Source of the DNA: JBCBJZ01 sp038522635
Lineage (GTDB): Bacteria; Pseudomonadota; Alphaproteobacteria; Rhizobiales; Hyphomicrobiaceae
Assembly (NCBI GenBank): GCA_038522635.1
Contig: JBCBJZ010000030.1
Coordinates: forward strand, 1 to 26,538
Reading direction: 5' to 3'
Length of the DNA: 26,538 bases
Shown: positions 8,731-15,452 of the stretch, one piece after another
Position numbering within the stretch: position 1 is the first letter of the stretch
Layout: every line of letters begins with the position of its first letter
Translations under genes and position numbers: made by a program
Notes under the pieces: model-generated
Told to the model about the DNA's origin: nothing
Databases searched by the model: none
The model's input: the letters and a program-made list of their open reading frames with translations, nothing else

Positions 8731-9238
8731 CGGAAGACGGCCCCGCAGGTAGCGAAGGCGGTGCCGGCGCAATCGGCGCATCGGCACCGGCAAGCTGCGC
8801 CTGCACCTGCTTCTTGATGCGCACGCGGTCGCGCGTCGAGACGCCCAACAGCTCGGCCACCCGCCACACGAGATTGTCCTCAAACTCGTGGATCTCACCG
8901 TCCGCCAGCACCACACTCCAAAGCATCGCGACCACATGCTGGCGGCCGGGTTGGTCGAGGTGACGCGTCAGCACGCTGGTGAACCGGTACAGGTCGATCG
9001 CTTCGCGTTCGGCTGCATCAGCGGAGCCGAGCAGCGCGTAGAGGTCGTCGGCCGACAAATTGTAATGGGTCTTGAGGGCAGCGGTGAGCTGTGCGCTTTC
9101 ATCGGCGGTCCAATTGCCATCGATACGGGCGGCATGGACGAGCAGGGCCGCGCTTGCCAGGCGCACCTCATCGTCCTTGAGTTCGGCAACGGTTTCCGCT
9201 GAGCCGCCGCTCAACAGTTCCATCAGCTTGTCGAACAT
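8717..9238 (-). CDS. TerB-like (tellurite-resistance B family) protein
   Basis: This 173-aa cytoplasmic helical protein is of the TerB/COG4103 type. It has two equivalent acidic turns, ARIDGNWTADESAQL and LADGEIHEFEDNLV, the DG...E pattern that binds metal in TerB folds. The C-terminus is Pro/Ala-rich. ATG at 9238 is preceded by GAGGAGG at ideal spacing, better than the upstream start at 9289. It is the first gene of the minus-strand cluster. The family is linked to tellurite and stress phenotypes, but most alphaproteobacterial homologues are uncharacterised and no other ter gene is present. Confidence 0.85.
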   Translation of the reverse strand: MFDKLMELLSGGSAETVAELKDDEVRLASAALLVHAARIDGNWTADESAQLTAALKTHYNLSADDLYALLGSADAAEREAIDLYRFTSVLTRHLDQPGRQHVVAMLWSVVLADGEIHEFEDNLVWRVAELLGVSTRDRVRIKKQVQAQLAGADAPIAPAPPSLPAGPSSDEPA

Positions 9239-9332
9239 GACCCAGCCTCCTCGTTGTCGTGTGCGCCTGCCTGCGTACCCGTCCCGCAACCATCGCGAGG
9301 ATCAGCACCGGGCGCAACGTGTCAAAAACGAA

Positions 9333-9378
9333 ACCGGGCCCGATTTGATCCACCGTGAAGCGGATCATCAGGCCCGGT
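9333..9378 (-). terminator. Rho-independent terminator of the LprI/VHL gene
   Basis: ACCGGGCC (9333-9340) pairs with GGCCCGGT (9371-9378), with an inner GATCC/GGATC stem. On the minus strand the hairpin is followed by TTTCGTTTTT. It lies about 50 bases after the stop at 9426 and separates this gene from the TerB-like cluster. Confidence 0.75.
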
Positions 9379-9425
9379 CGAGACCCACGTGGCGAGGCGC
9401 CGCGTGAAGCAGGGTCAGCCCAGGG

Positions 9426-10130
9426 TCAGCCCAGAACCACACGACGTGAGCCAGGGTCAGGCATCACGATGCGGATGCACAGTTCGCCGCCGCCGGGGAT
9501 GGGCGAGGTGATCACCCAGGGGTGCGTCATGTAGGTTGGCTGCACGTAGCGCTGGCCTTTGAACAGCGTGCGGTAGAGTTTGCGGCGGCCGTTAAAGTCA
9601 ATCCAGTAGATCTTGTAGACGTCCTCTTCGGACCGCGCGCGGTTAACGAAGGTGATCTTGGTCGGCGCGCGGCTGTTCAGCGAGCGCATGCGGCGTTCCC
9701 CCTCACAGCGCTGGTTGGCCACGGGCACCACCGGCCGGAAGGGCCCTTGCGTTGGCTGCCAGCGGGGGCGGTCGTCGAAGCGCGCAGCCCGCAGGCGTGC
9801 CCGCAAGATCCGCAGGCGGCTGCGGTAGTGGCGCACGAGGCAACGGTGGTTTGCCGTGCAGGCGTTGCGGCGGCCCAGCCAGCGGAACTGTTCACGGCGC
9901 AAGCCCGCGAAGGCACGGCGTGACAGGGTCTCGCGCAGCGCTCGGTATGTCGTGTTGAGCTTGCGGTCGAGGCGGCGCAGCCGGTAGCTGGAGCAAATCG
10001 CGACTTCGGCGCTGGTGGTGTGATGGTGGCAGCTCTGTGTGGCAAGTGGCGAGCGGGCTTCGGCTGAGCCGATGCCGGCGGCGGCGATAACGGCGGTTAG
10101 GGCAATGCAGGGCAGGGCTGAAAGGCGCAT
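9426..10130 (-). CDS. Secreted LprI-domain plus VHL-beta-domain protein
   Basis: This 234-aa protein has a Sec signal peptide (hydrophobic residues 5-20, cleavage after AEA near 25). Residues 34-108 fit the LprI/DUF1311 lysozyme-inhibitor-like pattern: C34, AEVAICSS, RRLDRKLNTTY, REQFRWLGRRNAC, C97 and a Y..RL end. Residues 155-230 resemble the beta domain of von Hippel-Lindau protein (ITFVNR, IYWIDFNG, YRTLFKGQRY, TYMTHPWVI), known in bacteria as a small secreted module of unclear role. Both domains probably act in the periplasm or outside. It is monocistronic, with a terminator downstream. The two-domain assignment is by pattern recognition: LprI is fairly sure, the VHL fold good. Confidence 0.82.
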   Translation of the reverse strand: MRLSALPCIALTAVIAAAGIGSAEARSPLATQSCHHHTTSAEVAICSSYRLRRLDRKLNTTYRALRETLSRRAFAGLRREQFRWLGRRNACTANHRCLVRHYRSRLRILRARLRAARFDDRPRWQPTQGPFRPVVPVANQRCEGERRMRSLNSRAPTKITFVNRARSEEDVYKIYWIDFNGRRKLYRTLFKGQRYVQPTYMTHPWVITSPIPGGGELCIRIVMPDPGSRRVVLG

Positions 10131-10159
10131 GGGAACAATCCTCGGCTTGTTATCCTTCG

Positions 10160-10202
10160 CTGAGCGCTACCGGCGACGCCGGCTTACTTTCAGGGCGCTC
10201 AG
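10160..10202. other. Nested inverted repeat upstream of the LprI/VHL gene
   Basis: CTGAGCGC (10160-10167) pairs with GCGCTCAG (10195-10202), with CCGGC-GAC-GCCGG inside. It lies 30 bases before the start of the minus-strand gene at 10130, so it is either in that gene's leader or an operator. No T-run follows. Confidence 0.45.
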
Positions 10203-10364
10203 TGATGAACCCATGATGCGCTGCGCCGCGGTGAAGCCGGCATGAACGAAGCGTGCAGAAAACCGATCGCTATCGCTACTTGCCGTGTGTTGCTGGCCGC
10301 TTGTTGTTTGCCGCTCGTTACCAGCCTCTCCTTGCCATCAAGTGTCCCAAACGCGGTTGAGCCA

Positions 10365-10400
10365 GCGGGCGCGCTCTCCCCACCGCCGTGGCCGGCCAAC
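10365..10400 (+). repeat. Left 36-bp direct repeat flanking the ParA-like cassette
   Basis: It begins GCGGGCGCGCTCTCCCCACC and ends GGCCGGCCAAC. It matches 12403-12438 at 35 of 36 positions in the same orientation, 2038 bp apart. The two copies bound the ParA-like ATPase operon and look like a duplicated target or attachment site. No integrase is present. Confidence 0.85.
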
Positions 10401-10447
10401 ATCACCACGCGCCTCACGCTCCCGAGCGCGCAGGAAGCTGCTGTTCA

Positions 10448-11698
10448 GTGCTCAGATCCGAGATATTCTGGGCTGTCGCAGTAACGTGGAGTGCGGTTGT
10501 GCAAGCTTGGTTGGTGGAATTGATCTCGGGTGCCAAGGAATGGGACATAGTGTGGGCTATGGCTGCCATAGCTGGTGCCTTCTTCGGCATAATGGGTGGC
10601 GTTTTCGGAATCGGTTGGCGTCTAGGACGGTTCTTCGACAAATCCGGTGCAGCCCTCAAATACGAAATCAAGGACCTCACAACTCAGCTCGATGCAGCGA
10701 CGCATAAAGGCGAGGTTGCCAAGGCGGAAGCTGTCGATGCCACCGGACAGCTCACTAAGCTCAACGAACTGCGCGCAGCCTTAGAGAGCGACGAGGATGA
10801 CAGCTTGTGGCAGCTGCGCGGCCTCGCGGAAGCGCCGCAAGCGATCCGAGACTACCTCTCTGCGAAAAGCACCAAGATCGTCACGGTGATGAACCTCAAA
10901 GGGGGCGTCGGGAAAACCACCACGGTTGCCAACCTCGCGGCCTACTTTAGCGCACAGGGCAAAAAGGTCCTGGCGATCGATATGGACTACCAGGGCTCGC
11001 TGTCGCGCATGATGCTGTTGGGTGCACTTGGAGGCACGCGAGAGGGTGAGGGTCCGCGCGTTGCCGAGTTTCTATCAGGCAATCCAGACGTGGCGGGGCT
11101 GCGCCGCCAAGTGGTGTCACTGGCGCCGGCGCTGGCCAATGTGGATTTGGTCACCGCGAACATCACACTCGATAAGATCGAGAACCGTTTGCTGGTCCAA
11201 TGGCTCATCGGCGATATCGAGGATGACATTCGCTATCGGCTCGCTTCCGTGCTCACAAGCGAGCCCTTCCACGGCTACGACATCATCCTCATCGATGCGC
11301 CTCCGCGCATGAGCACGGGTGCGGTGAATGCCTTGGCCTGTAGCCAATACCTCTTGATGCCAACCGTGCTCGATGAGCTTTCAGCGCAAGGCATCGGCGT
11401 CATGGTCGATCGGCTCACCCAAGTGCGGCAGATGAATATGCGCCTCGAGTACGTTGGTGTGATCGGGACGTTGCGGGGGCAGCTGGGCGGCGCCGATGTT
11501 CAGGCGCGCGCTCGCGAGGTTGCGCAAGAGCAGGTGGCAAATTGGGCCGGTGTTTCCTATCTGTTTGAAAACGACATTCAGTACTTTACGAGCTTGGCGC
11601 GTCAGGCCGGAACGAATGTCGGCTACCTGCAGGACAAGTCCGTGAAAGCTGCCTACGACTTTTTGGGCCAAGAACTCAGCCGCGAGTTGCGTCTATGA
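10448..11698 (+). CDS. Membrane-anchored ParA-like ATPase
   Basis: This 416-aa protein has two N-terminal hydrophobic segments (about residues 5-26 and 34-58), then a charged helical/coiled-coil linker (about 62-118), then a SIMIBI-class ParA/MinD ATPase. The deviant Walker A is KGGVGKTT (151-158, signature Lys151), the A' box is AIDMDYQGSLS, and the Walker B region is YDIILIDAPP. Ordinary ParA/Soj proteins are soluble and about 250-270 aa. The membrane anchor and the absence of ParB point away from plasmid partition. The start is uncertain: the frame opens at a GTG at 10388 inside the direct repeat, while the GTG at 10448 begins the first credible helix. Its stop overlaps the next gene by ATGA. 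The region looks less GC-rich than its neighbours, suggesting transfer. Function is unknown; a defence or membrane-positioning role is speculation. Confidence 0.85.
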   Translation: MLRSEIFWAVAVTWSAVVQAWLVELISGAKEWDIVWAMAAIAGAFFGIMGGVFGIGWRLGRFFDKSGAALKYEIKDLTTQLDAATHKGEVAKAEAVDATGQLTKLNELRAALESDEDDSLWQLRGLAEAPQAIRDYLSAKSTKIVTVMNLKGGVGKTTTVANLAAYFSAQGKKVLAIDMDYQGSLSRMMLLGALGGTREGEGPRVAEFLSGNPDVAGLRRQVVSLAPALANVDLVTANITLDKIENRLLVQWLIGDIEDDIRYRLASVLTSEPFHGYDIILIDAPPRMSTGAVNALACSQYLLMPTVLDELSAQGIGVMVDRLTQVRQMNMRLEYVGVIGTLRGQLGGADVQARAREVAQEQVANWAGVSYLFENDIQYFTSLARQAGTNVGYLQDKSVKAAYDFLGQELSRELRL

Positions 11699-11853
11699 CG
11701 AACGGCGAGTTATCAGCCCTGCTTACTCAACACGCGAAGCTGTTAGAACGCCGACGAGACAAGGAAGGCGCTAGAGCTTTCGCACATCTGGCTCGAATGC
11801 TCGCCAAGCTGCCTAAAGGGTCCAAAGTCGCCAGCACGTTCAAGAAGCGCTGA
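11695..11853 (+). CDS. Small basic protein of the ParA-like cassette (52 aa)
   Basis: ATG at 11695 overlaps the ATPase stop as ATGA, so translation is probably coupled. The protein is basic and helical, with ELSALLTQHAKLLE near the start, KEGARAFAHLARML in the middle and a Lys-rich end (STFKKR). No family is recognised. The pattern ELxxxLxxxxxxL...KxGA...L also occurs at the start of the 155-aa protein encoded next, hinting at a shared helical module. Coupling to the ATPase makes a direct partner or regulator plausible (inference). Confidence 0.7.
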   Translation: MTNGELSALLTQHAKLLERRRDKEGARAFAHLARMLAKLPKGSKVASTFKKR

Positions 11854-11931
11854 ACTGCGCTTGGATTCACGAAACGAATCGAATCAGTCAAAGCTTTCCC
11901 AAAGGTTTTTCACAAGACGTGGGAGCCCCCG

Positions 11932-12399
11932 ATGAAAGCGAATGAACTCAAAGATGCGCTACGTGATCTTGCCAGCGTGCTGCAAAGTGGTGGCGCAAAG
12001 CAGGGCGCGGAAGATCTGCGCGCGGTGAGCAAACGTCTCAACGGCGATGAGACGTTGTCAGCGAAGCACGCGATCGATGCGCTGGAAGCGGAGTTAACCG
12101 CACCGGCCTCCGACGCGGCCCAATCTGAGGCTTGTCCTCCGAAGCTTGCAACCCAGAGGCACTTGAAAGCGCTCAACGAGGCCGGGCTCGACGCGGGTGC
12201 GTTCAAGGCAGCTTTCGACGCTGTCACGACCGATCGGACCCTGCTCAAAGACGATGTGATCGCGCTGATGAAGAACTATGCCAGCGCCCACATCCGGGCG
12301 AAAACAAAGAAAGCGGCGCTAGAGGAAATCAAACGCGAGTTCTCCCGCCGGCAGTACGACAACAATACGCGCGAACAAGCGCGTACGACGCCCTGGTAG
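11932..12399 (+). CDS. Helical hypothetical protein, third gene of the ParA-like cassette
   Basis: This 155-aa protein is probably soluble and all-helical. It has an N-terminal module (ELKDALRDLASVLQS...KQGAEDLRAVSKRL) similar in pattern to the 52-aa neighbour and a charged C-terminal helix (KTKKAALEEIKREFSRRQYDN). GGGAG lies just upstream of the ATG. The 78-base gap from the previous gene and the shared strand suggest one operon. The stop is 4 bases before the right direct repeat. No known domain is recognised; a partner of the membrane ATPase is the natural hypothesis. Confidence 0.75.
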   Translation: MKANELKDALRDLASVLQSGGAKQGAEDLRAVSKRLNGDETLSAKHAIDALEAELTAPASDAAQSEACPPKLATQRHLKALNEAGLDAGAFKAAFDAVTTDRTLLKDDVIALMKNYASAHIRAKTKKAALEEIKREFSRRQYDNNTREQARTTPW

Positions 12400-12402
12400 A
12401 CG

Positions 12403-12438
12403 GCGGGCGCGCTCTCCCCACCGCCGTGGCCGGCTAAC
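12403..12438 (+). repeat. Right 36-bp direct repeat flanking the ParA-like cassette
   Basis: This is the same sequence as 10365-10400 except for one C/T difference near its end (GGCTAAC versus GGCCAAC). It sits directly after the 155-aa gene and 20 bases before the stop of the convergent desaturase-family gene. Confidence 0.85.
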
Positions 12439-12458
12439 TGTGCTGTGGCTTGTGCGGG

Positions 12459-13508
12459 TTAGCTTCCGGGGGCGGGGGCTTTGGCGTGATCGCTGCCGTT
12501 GGATGCGGGACCTTGCGACGTCGCCGGCTCATCTTGCAGCTTCACGCCGCAATAGTCCCGCAGCACGTTGCGCACCGGCGTCCAGTACACGCCCTTCAGG
12601 GAGCGGAACTCGTGCTGCTCTTCCGGACCCAGCCCGTAGCTCATCGTGTGGCGCTCATCATCGCTCGGCTGGTAGAACGTGCCGGCGATCCGATCCCACA
12701 CGGTGAAGATGAAACCCATGTTCTTGTCGAAGTGCTTGGGGTTGGCGCTATGGTGGATGAGGTGCAGCGCCGGGCTTGAGAACACCGCGCGGCATCCGCG
12801 CGGGAACATCACCCAAACGTGGCTGTGCTTCAGGTGGTAGGCATCGATCGTGTAATAGAGGAAGAACGCGCCGTTGACGCCGTAGATCGTCATCTCGGCG
12901 ATACGACCCTGGTAGAGGAACAGGAAGACGCCGTCGACCACGCCGATGATGGTTGCGATGACGGTACCGCTGAAGACCTCACCGAAGGGGTGCACGCGCG
13001 ATGCGGTGACCGGCGTCAGCACCTCGGCCGAGTGGTGCACTTTGTGGAATTCCCAAAGGAACGGCACCTTGTGCTGCATCCAGTGGGCAAAGAAGTTCGC
13101 GAAGTCATAGGCGATGAGCGCGACCACGGTGAAGACGGCGCTGGCCCACAAGCCCGCTTCACCCCAGCCTCCGAGGCCCGGTGCAAGGTCGGTGAGCCCA
13201 GCCGCCACGAGCTTGGCGATCACGATCGTTGAGACGAAGACGTAGCCGAGCACAAGCGTGATGAGGAGATGGTTGAGCACCACCAGGCGGTAGTCGAGCA
13301 GCGCGCTTGGGTGCAGGAAAACCGCGCGCGGGAGCACCGCTTTGACAAGGCCGTCAAGGTTCCGTTCGTCCGCGGGCAGGCGACGCCAGCAGATTGCGGC
13401 GGCGATCACGATGGCTGAACCGATGTAGATCCAAAAGAACTTCTCGTTGGGCAGCAGCGGCGAGAACAGCGGCTTGATCAGCTTCAGCCAGACGTCTTCA
13501 TACATCAC
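12459..13508 (-). CDS. Sterol desaturase / fatty acid hydroxylase family membrane protein
   Basis: This 349-aa integral membrane di-iron enzyme belongs to the fatty-acid-hydroxylase superfamily. It has four to six hydrophobic segments and the expected histidine boxes: HWMQH (142-146), HKVHH (155-159), HLKHSH (225-230) and HLIHH (249-253). The family hydroxylates or desaturates lipids using O2. In alphaproteobacteria the substrates may be hopanoids, carotenoids, ornithine lipids or sterol-like lipids, and nothing here decides between them. The tail (residues 325-349) is polar and probably disordered. Two consecutive ATGs (13508, 13505) are possible starts; no strong ribosome site is seen. The upstream region carries the repeat mosaic at 13587-13822. 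Confidence 0.93.
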   Translation of the reverse strand: MMYEDVWLKLIKPLFSPLLPNEKFFWIYIGSAIVIAAAICWRRLPADERNLDGLVKAVLPRAVFLHPSALLDYRLVVLNHLLITLVLGYVFVSTIVIAKLVAAGLTDLAPGLGGWGEAGLWASAVFTVVALIAYDFANFFAHWMQHKVPFLWEFHKVHHSAEVLTPVTASRVHPFGEVFSGTVIATIIGVVDGVFLFLYQGRIAEMTIYGVNGAFFLYYTIDAYHLKHSHVWVMFPRGCRAVFSSPALHLIHHSANPKHFDKNMGFIFTVWDRIAGTFYQPSDDERHTMSYGLGPEEQHEFRSLKGVYWTPVRNVLRDYCGVKLQDEPATSQGPASNGSDHAKAPAPGS

Positions 13509-13586
13509 CGTTCATCCCACGTGCGCGTCTTCTGGTCGCAAAAATTACGCGCGCGCGCTTACGGAACGTTTAACCAGAGTCGGTTC

Positions 13587-13673
13587 GCTTCAGCTTGAAG
13601 CGCAATCGACATCTAAGCTTTTGTTTTGCCGTTCATCTTTCGCTTCAGGCGATCCCACCTGAAGCGGATGAAC
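13587..13673 (+). repeat. Module-C intergenic repeat, copy 1
   Basis: This 87-bp element begins with the palindrome GCTTCAGCTTGAAGC and ends with the hairpin CGCTTCAGG-N8-CCTGAAGCG. An inverted copy at 26452-26538 matches at about 77 of 87 positions. It is directly followed by modules A and B, forming a 236-bp C-A-B mosaic that fills most of the 13509-13912 gap. Confidence 0.85.
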
Positions 13674-13675
13674 TT

Positions 13676-13747
13676 AGAGCAACGGGCGCAAAGTGCGAGT
13701 CACCGGCTTGAACACTCACGCCTTGCTTTTGCGCCCAAAGTTGCTCT
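13676..13747 (+). repeat. Module-A intergenic repeat, copy 1
   Basis: This 72-bp imperfect palindrome has outer arms AGAGCAAC...GTTGCTCT and inner arms GGGCGCAAAG...TTTGCGCCC. It matches 17251-17321 closely and 19713-19783 partly. Confidence 0.85.
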
Positions 13748-13822
13748 GCACTTTAAGGTTAGATCATCTTTGGGCGATTTCGGGCTCATCTGTGGTGATC
13801 TCGATCAATCGCCCGATGATCT
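13748..13822 (+). repeat. Module-B intergenic repeat, copy 1
   Basis: It begins GCACTTTAAGGTTAGATCAT. The inverted arms AGATCATC..GGGCGATT and AATCGCCC.GATGATCT can fold back over a long loop. It is nearly identical to 17322-17396. Confidence 0.85.
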
Positions 13823-13912
13823 AGGACGTCTGCGTGGCTCGACACCATGGTGGCGTCTGTGGCGTCCGACGCTCAGGCTTCGCGCTGTAACTCCACCCGC
13901 AGCCTCCCAGCC

Positions 13913-15079
13913 TCAGCCTGCGTTGAGGATCCAGCCGGTGCCGACGTTGCGCAGGTAGAGGCGCTGCTCCAGCAAGGCACGCGCAAGATCGTTGATGCCG
14001 CCGGGATAACGCAGCGTCACCGTCGCCGAACGCGCTGAGACGGCGACGTCCAGCGCGCTGACGCCGGGCAGCCGTGCGATTGTTGTGCGCACCTGCTCCC
14101 ATTGGCCGGGCGATGAGAACGTGACGACGAACCGGCTGACCGGGTCCTCGCGCGCGGGGGCTTGGCCAGCCCCTCGGGTTGTCACCATCGTCGCCTTCCA
14201 GCGACCCTCGATGATGCCGAGCGCCACCACCGCGGCCAGTTCGCAGGTGTAGACGAAGTCGCCCTGCAAACGGTAGCCGCGCTGCAAAATGAAGCGTCCG
14301 ACGCCGTCGCGGCCCGCAAGCGTGACGTTAAGGCGGCCGGTGGCAAGGTCCGGCTGGGCCAGCGCGATCATGATGGCGGGTGTGTTGTACTCAGCTTCCA
14401 GGATGCGCAGCGCGTTCATGTCGCCGTTCGCCAGTGAGCGAAACGTGTCGGGGTGCACCTGGCTGATTCGCCTGCGCACTTTGAGCGGTGCGATGGCGTT
14501 GGTGACGTCGAGGTCGGCCCACATGTCGAACCACGTGCGGCTGCCTTCGGCTTGGGTGAGGGCCTTGGGCACAGATGTGCCGGTTGCCGCTTCAGGCGGC
14601 ATGTAAACGGGGATCAGCGTGGTGGGCGGGGCTTGCTCATCGAGGAAGGGGATGGCGCGGCTGCGCAGCAATTGGCGCACCGCACGGGCGCGGAACGTGA
14701 AATCGAGGCTGGCGAGGTAGGCCGTGCGCGAATTGCGTTCCGAGCGCACGGAGAACCCCGAAACGTAATTGCCGGCTTTGACGTCTCGAAGCTGTAGCAA
14801 CTGCGAATAGGAGGTGACAGGCACCAAACGGCGCAGAAGGGTGCGGAAAGCGGCCGCCTGGCCTTCGTTGAGCGCTTTGCGCTTGGCGGCAACCGCATCA
14901 CGCGCTTCGGCCTCGACCGGGAATTTCGCGACCGTGAAGACCCGCGTATTCCCGCTTTGGGCCTGCGCAGGGGCAGCGCCTAGGGGGATGATCTGAAGCG
15001 GCGCCCTAGCAGGTGCGCACGCAAGCGCCATGATCAGGCCGCAAGTCAGGAGGGCGACGCTGAGGAGGTGTCGTGCCAC
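13913..15079 (-). CDS. DUF2066-domain exported protein
   Basis: This 388-aa DUF2066 family protein of unknown function is widely found beside purM in alphaproteobacteria. The chosen start is the GTG at 15079, because AGGAGG lies 6 bases upstream and the product then begins with a clean signal peptide (VARHLLSVALLTCGLIMALA, cleavage near AQAQS at about residues 40-42). The open frame begins 32 codons earlier (15175), but that would bury the signal sequence behind a basic leader. Recognisable blocks are AAAFRTLLRRLVP, NYVSGFSVRSER, YLASLDFTFRARAVRQLL and IPVY. It probably acts in the periplasm or at the envelope. It is divergent from purM. Confidence 0.9.
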   Translation of the reverse strand: MARHLLSVALLTCGLIMALACAPARAPLQIIPLGAAPAQAQSGNTRVFTVAKFPVEAEARDAVAAKRKALNEGQAAAFRTLLRRLVPVTSYSQLLQLRDVKAGNYVSGFSVRSERNSRTAYLASLDFTFRARAVRQLLRSRAIPFLDEQAPPTTLIPVYMPPEAATGTSVPKALTQAEGSRTWFDMWADLDVTNAIAPLKVRRRISQVHPDTFRSLANGDMNALRILEAEYNTPAIMIALAQPDLATGRLNVTLAGRDGVGRFILQRGYRLQGDFVYTCELAAVVALGIIEGRWKATMVTTRGAGQAPAREDPVSRFVVTFSSPGQWEQVRTTIARLPGVSALDVAVSARSATVTLRYPGGINDLARALLEQRLYLRNVGTGWILNAG

Positions 15080-15243
15080 GTTGGTCCTCCTGCAGCGTCG
15101 GCGTGGCGCTGGGCGCAAGAGGCACGGGGCGGTCGCGTAAGGCATGGCGGTTTCCAGATCGGTTCTCGTCGTCAACGCACGTCAGTGCGGTGCTACGTGG
15201 CACGCTTACCATAGGACATGCGCGCGCCCCATCGTCCTGGCGT

Positions 15244-15277
15244 CCCCATCATCCCGGCGCCCCCATTATCCCGGCGC
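15244..15277 (+). repeat. Short tandem repeat in the DUF2066-purM gap
   Basis: Two adjacent 16-17-bp units of the form CCCCATYATCCCGGCG lie between the divergent DUF2066 and purM genes. The rest of the 15080-15452 gap must hold both promoters, but none could be picked out with confidence. Confidence 0.5.
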
Positions 15278-15452
15278 ATTGTGGAAAAGCGATGCCTGCG
15301 GTTGTGGTTGCGCGGTAAAGGTGCTTTCGCCCCCCGCGGTAAACCGCGTTTCGGCGGTGTAGCGTTGAAACGCGCAAGGGGCTCGTGCACACCGTCCCGG
15401 CGTTTACGATGCCGCGCCGGGCGCCCATCGCCTCACAAAGGAAGGCCATCCC

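Noticed and set aside
8731..8937. Upstream extension of the SDR frame
   Set aside because: It lies wholly inside the TerB-like gene in another frame and is Arg/Cys/Trp-rich without homology.
10355..10400. Integron attC site at the cassette edge (GTTGAGC ... GGCCAAC)
   Set aside because: An attC site should read RYYYAAC at its 5' end and GTTRRRY at its 3' end; here the order is reversed, one R-Y position fails, and no integrase is present.
10448..11698. Plasmid partition locus (parAB)
   Set aside because: The ATPase has membrane helices, and neither small downstream protein has a ParB, HTH or ribbon-helix-helix pattern.
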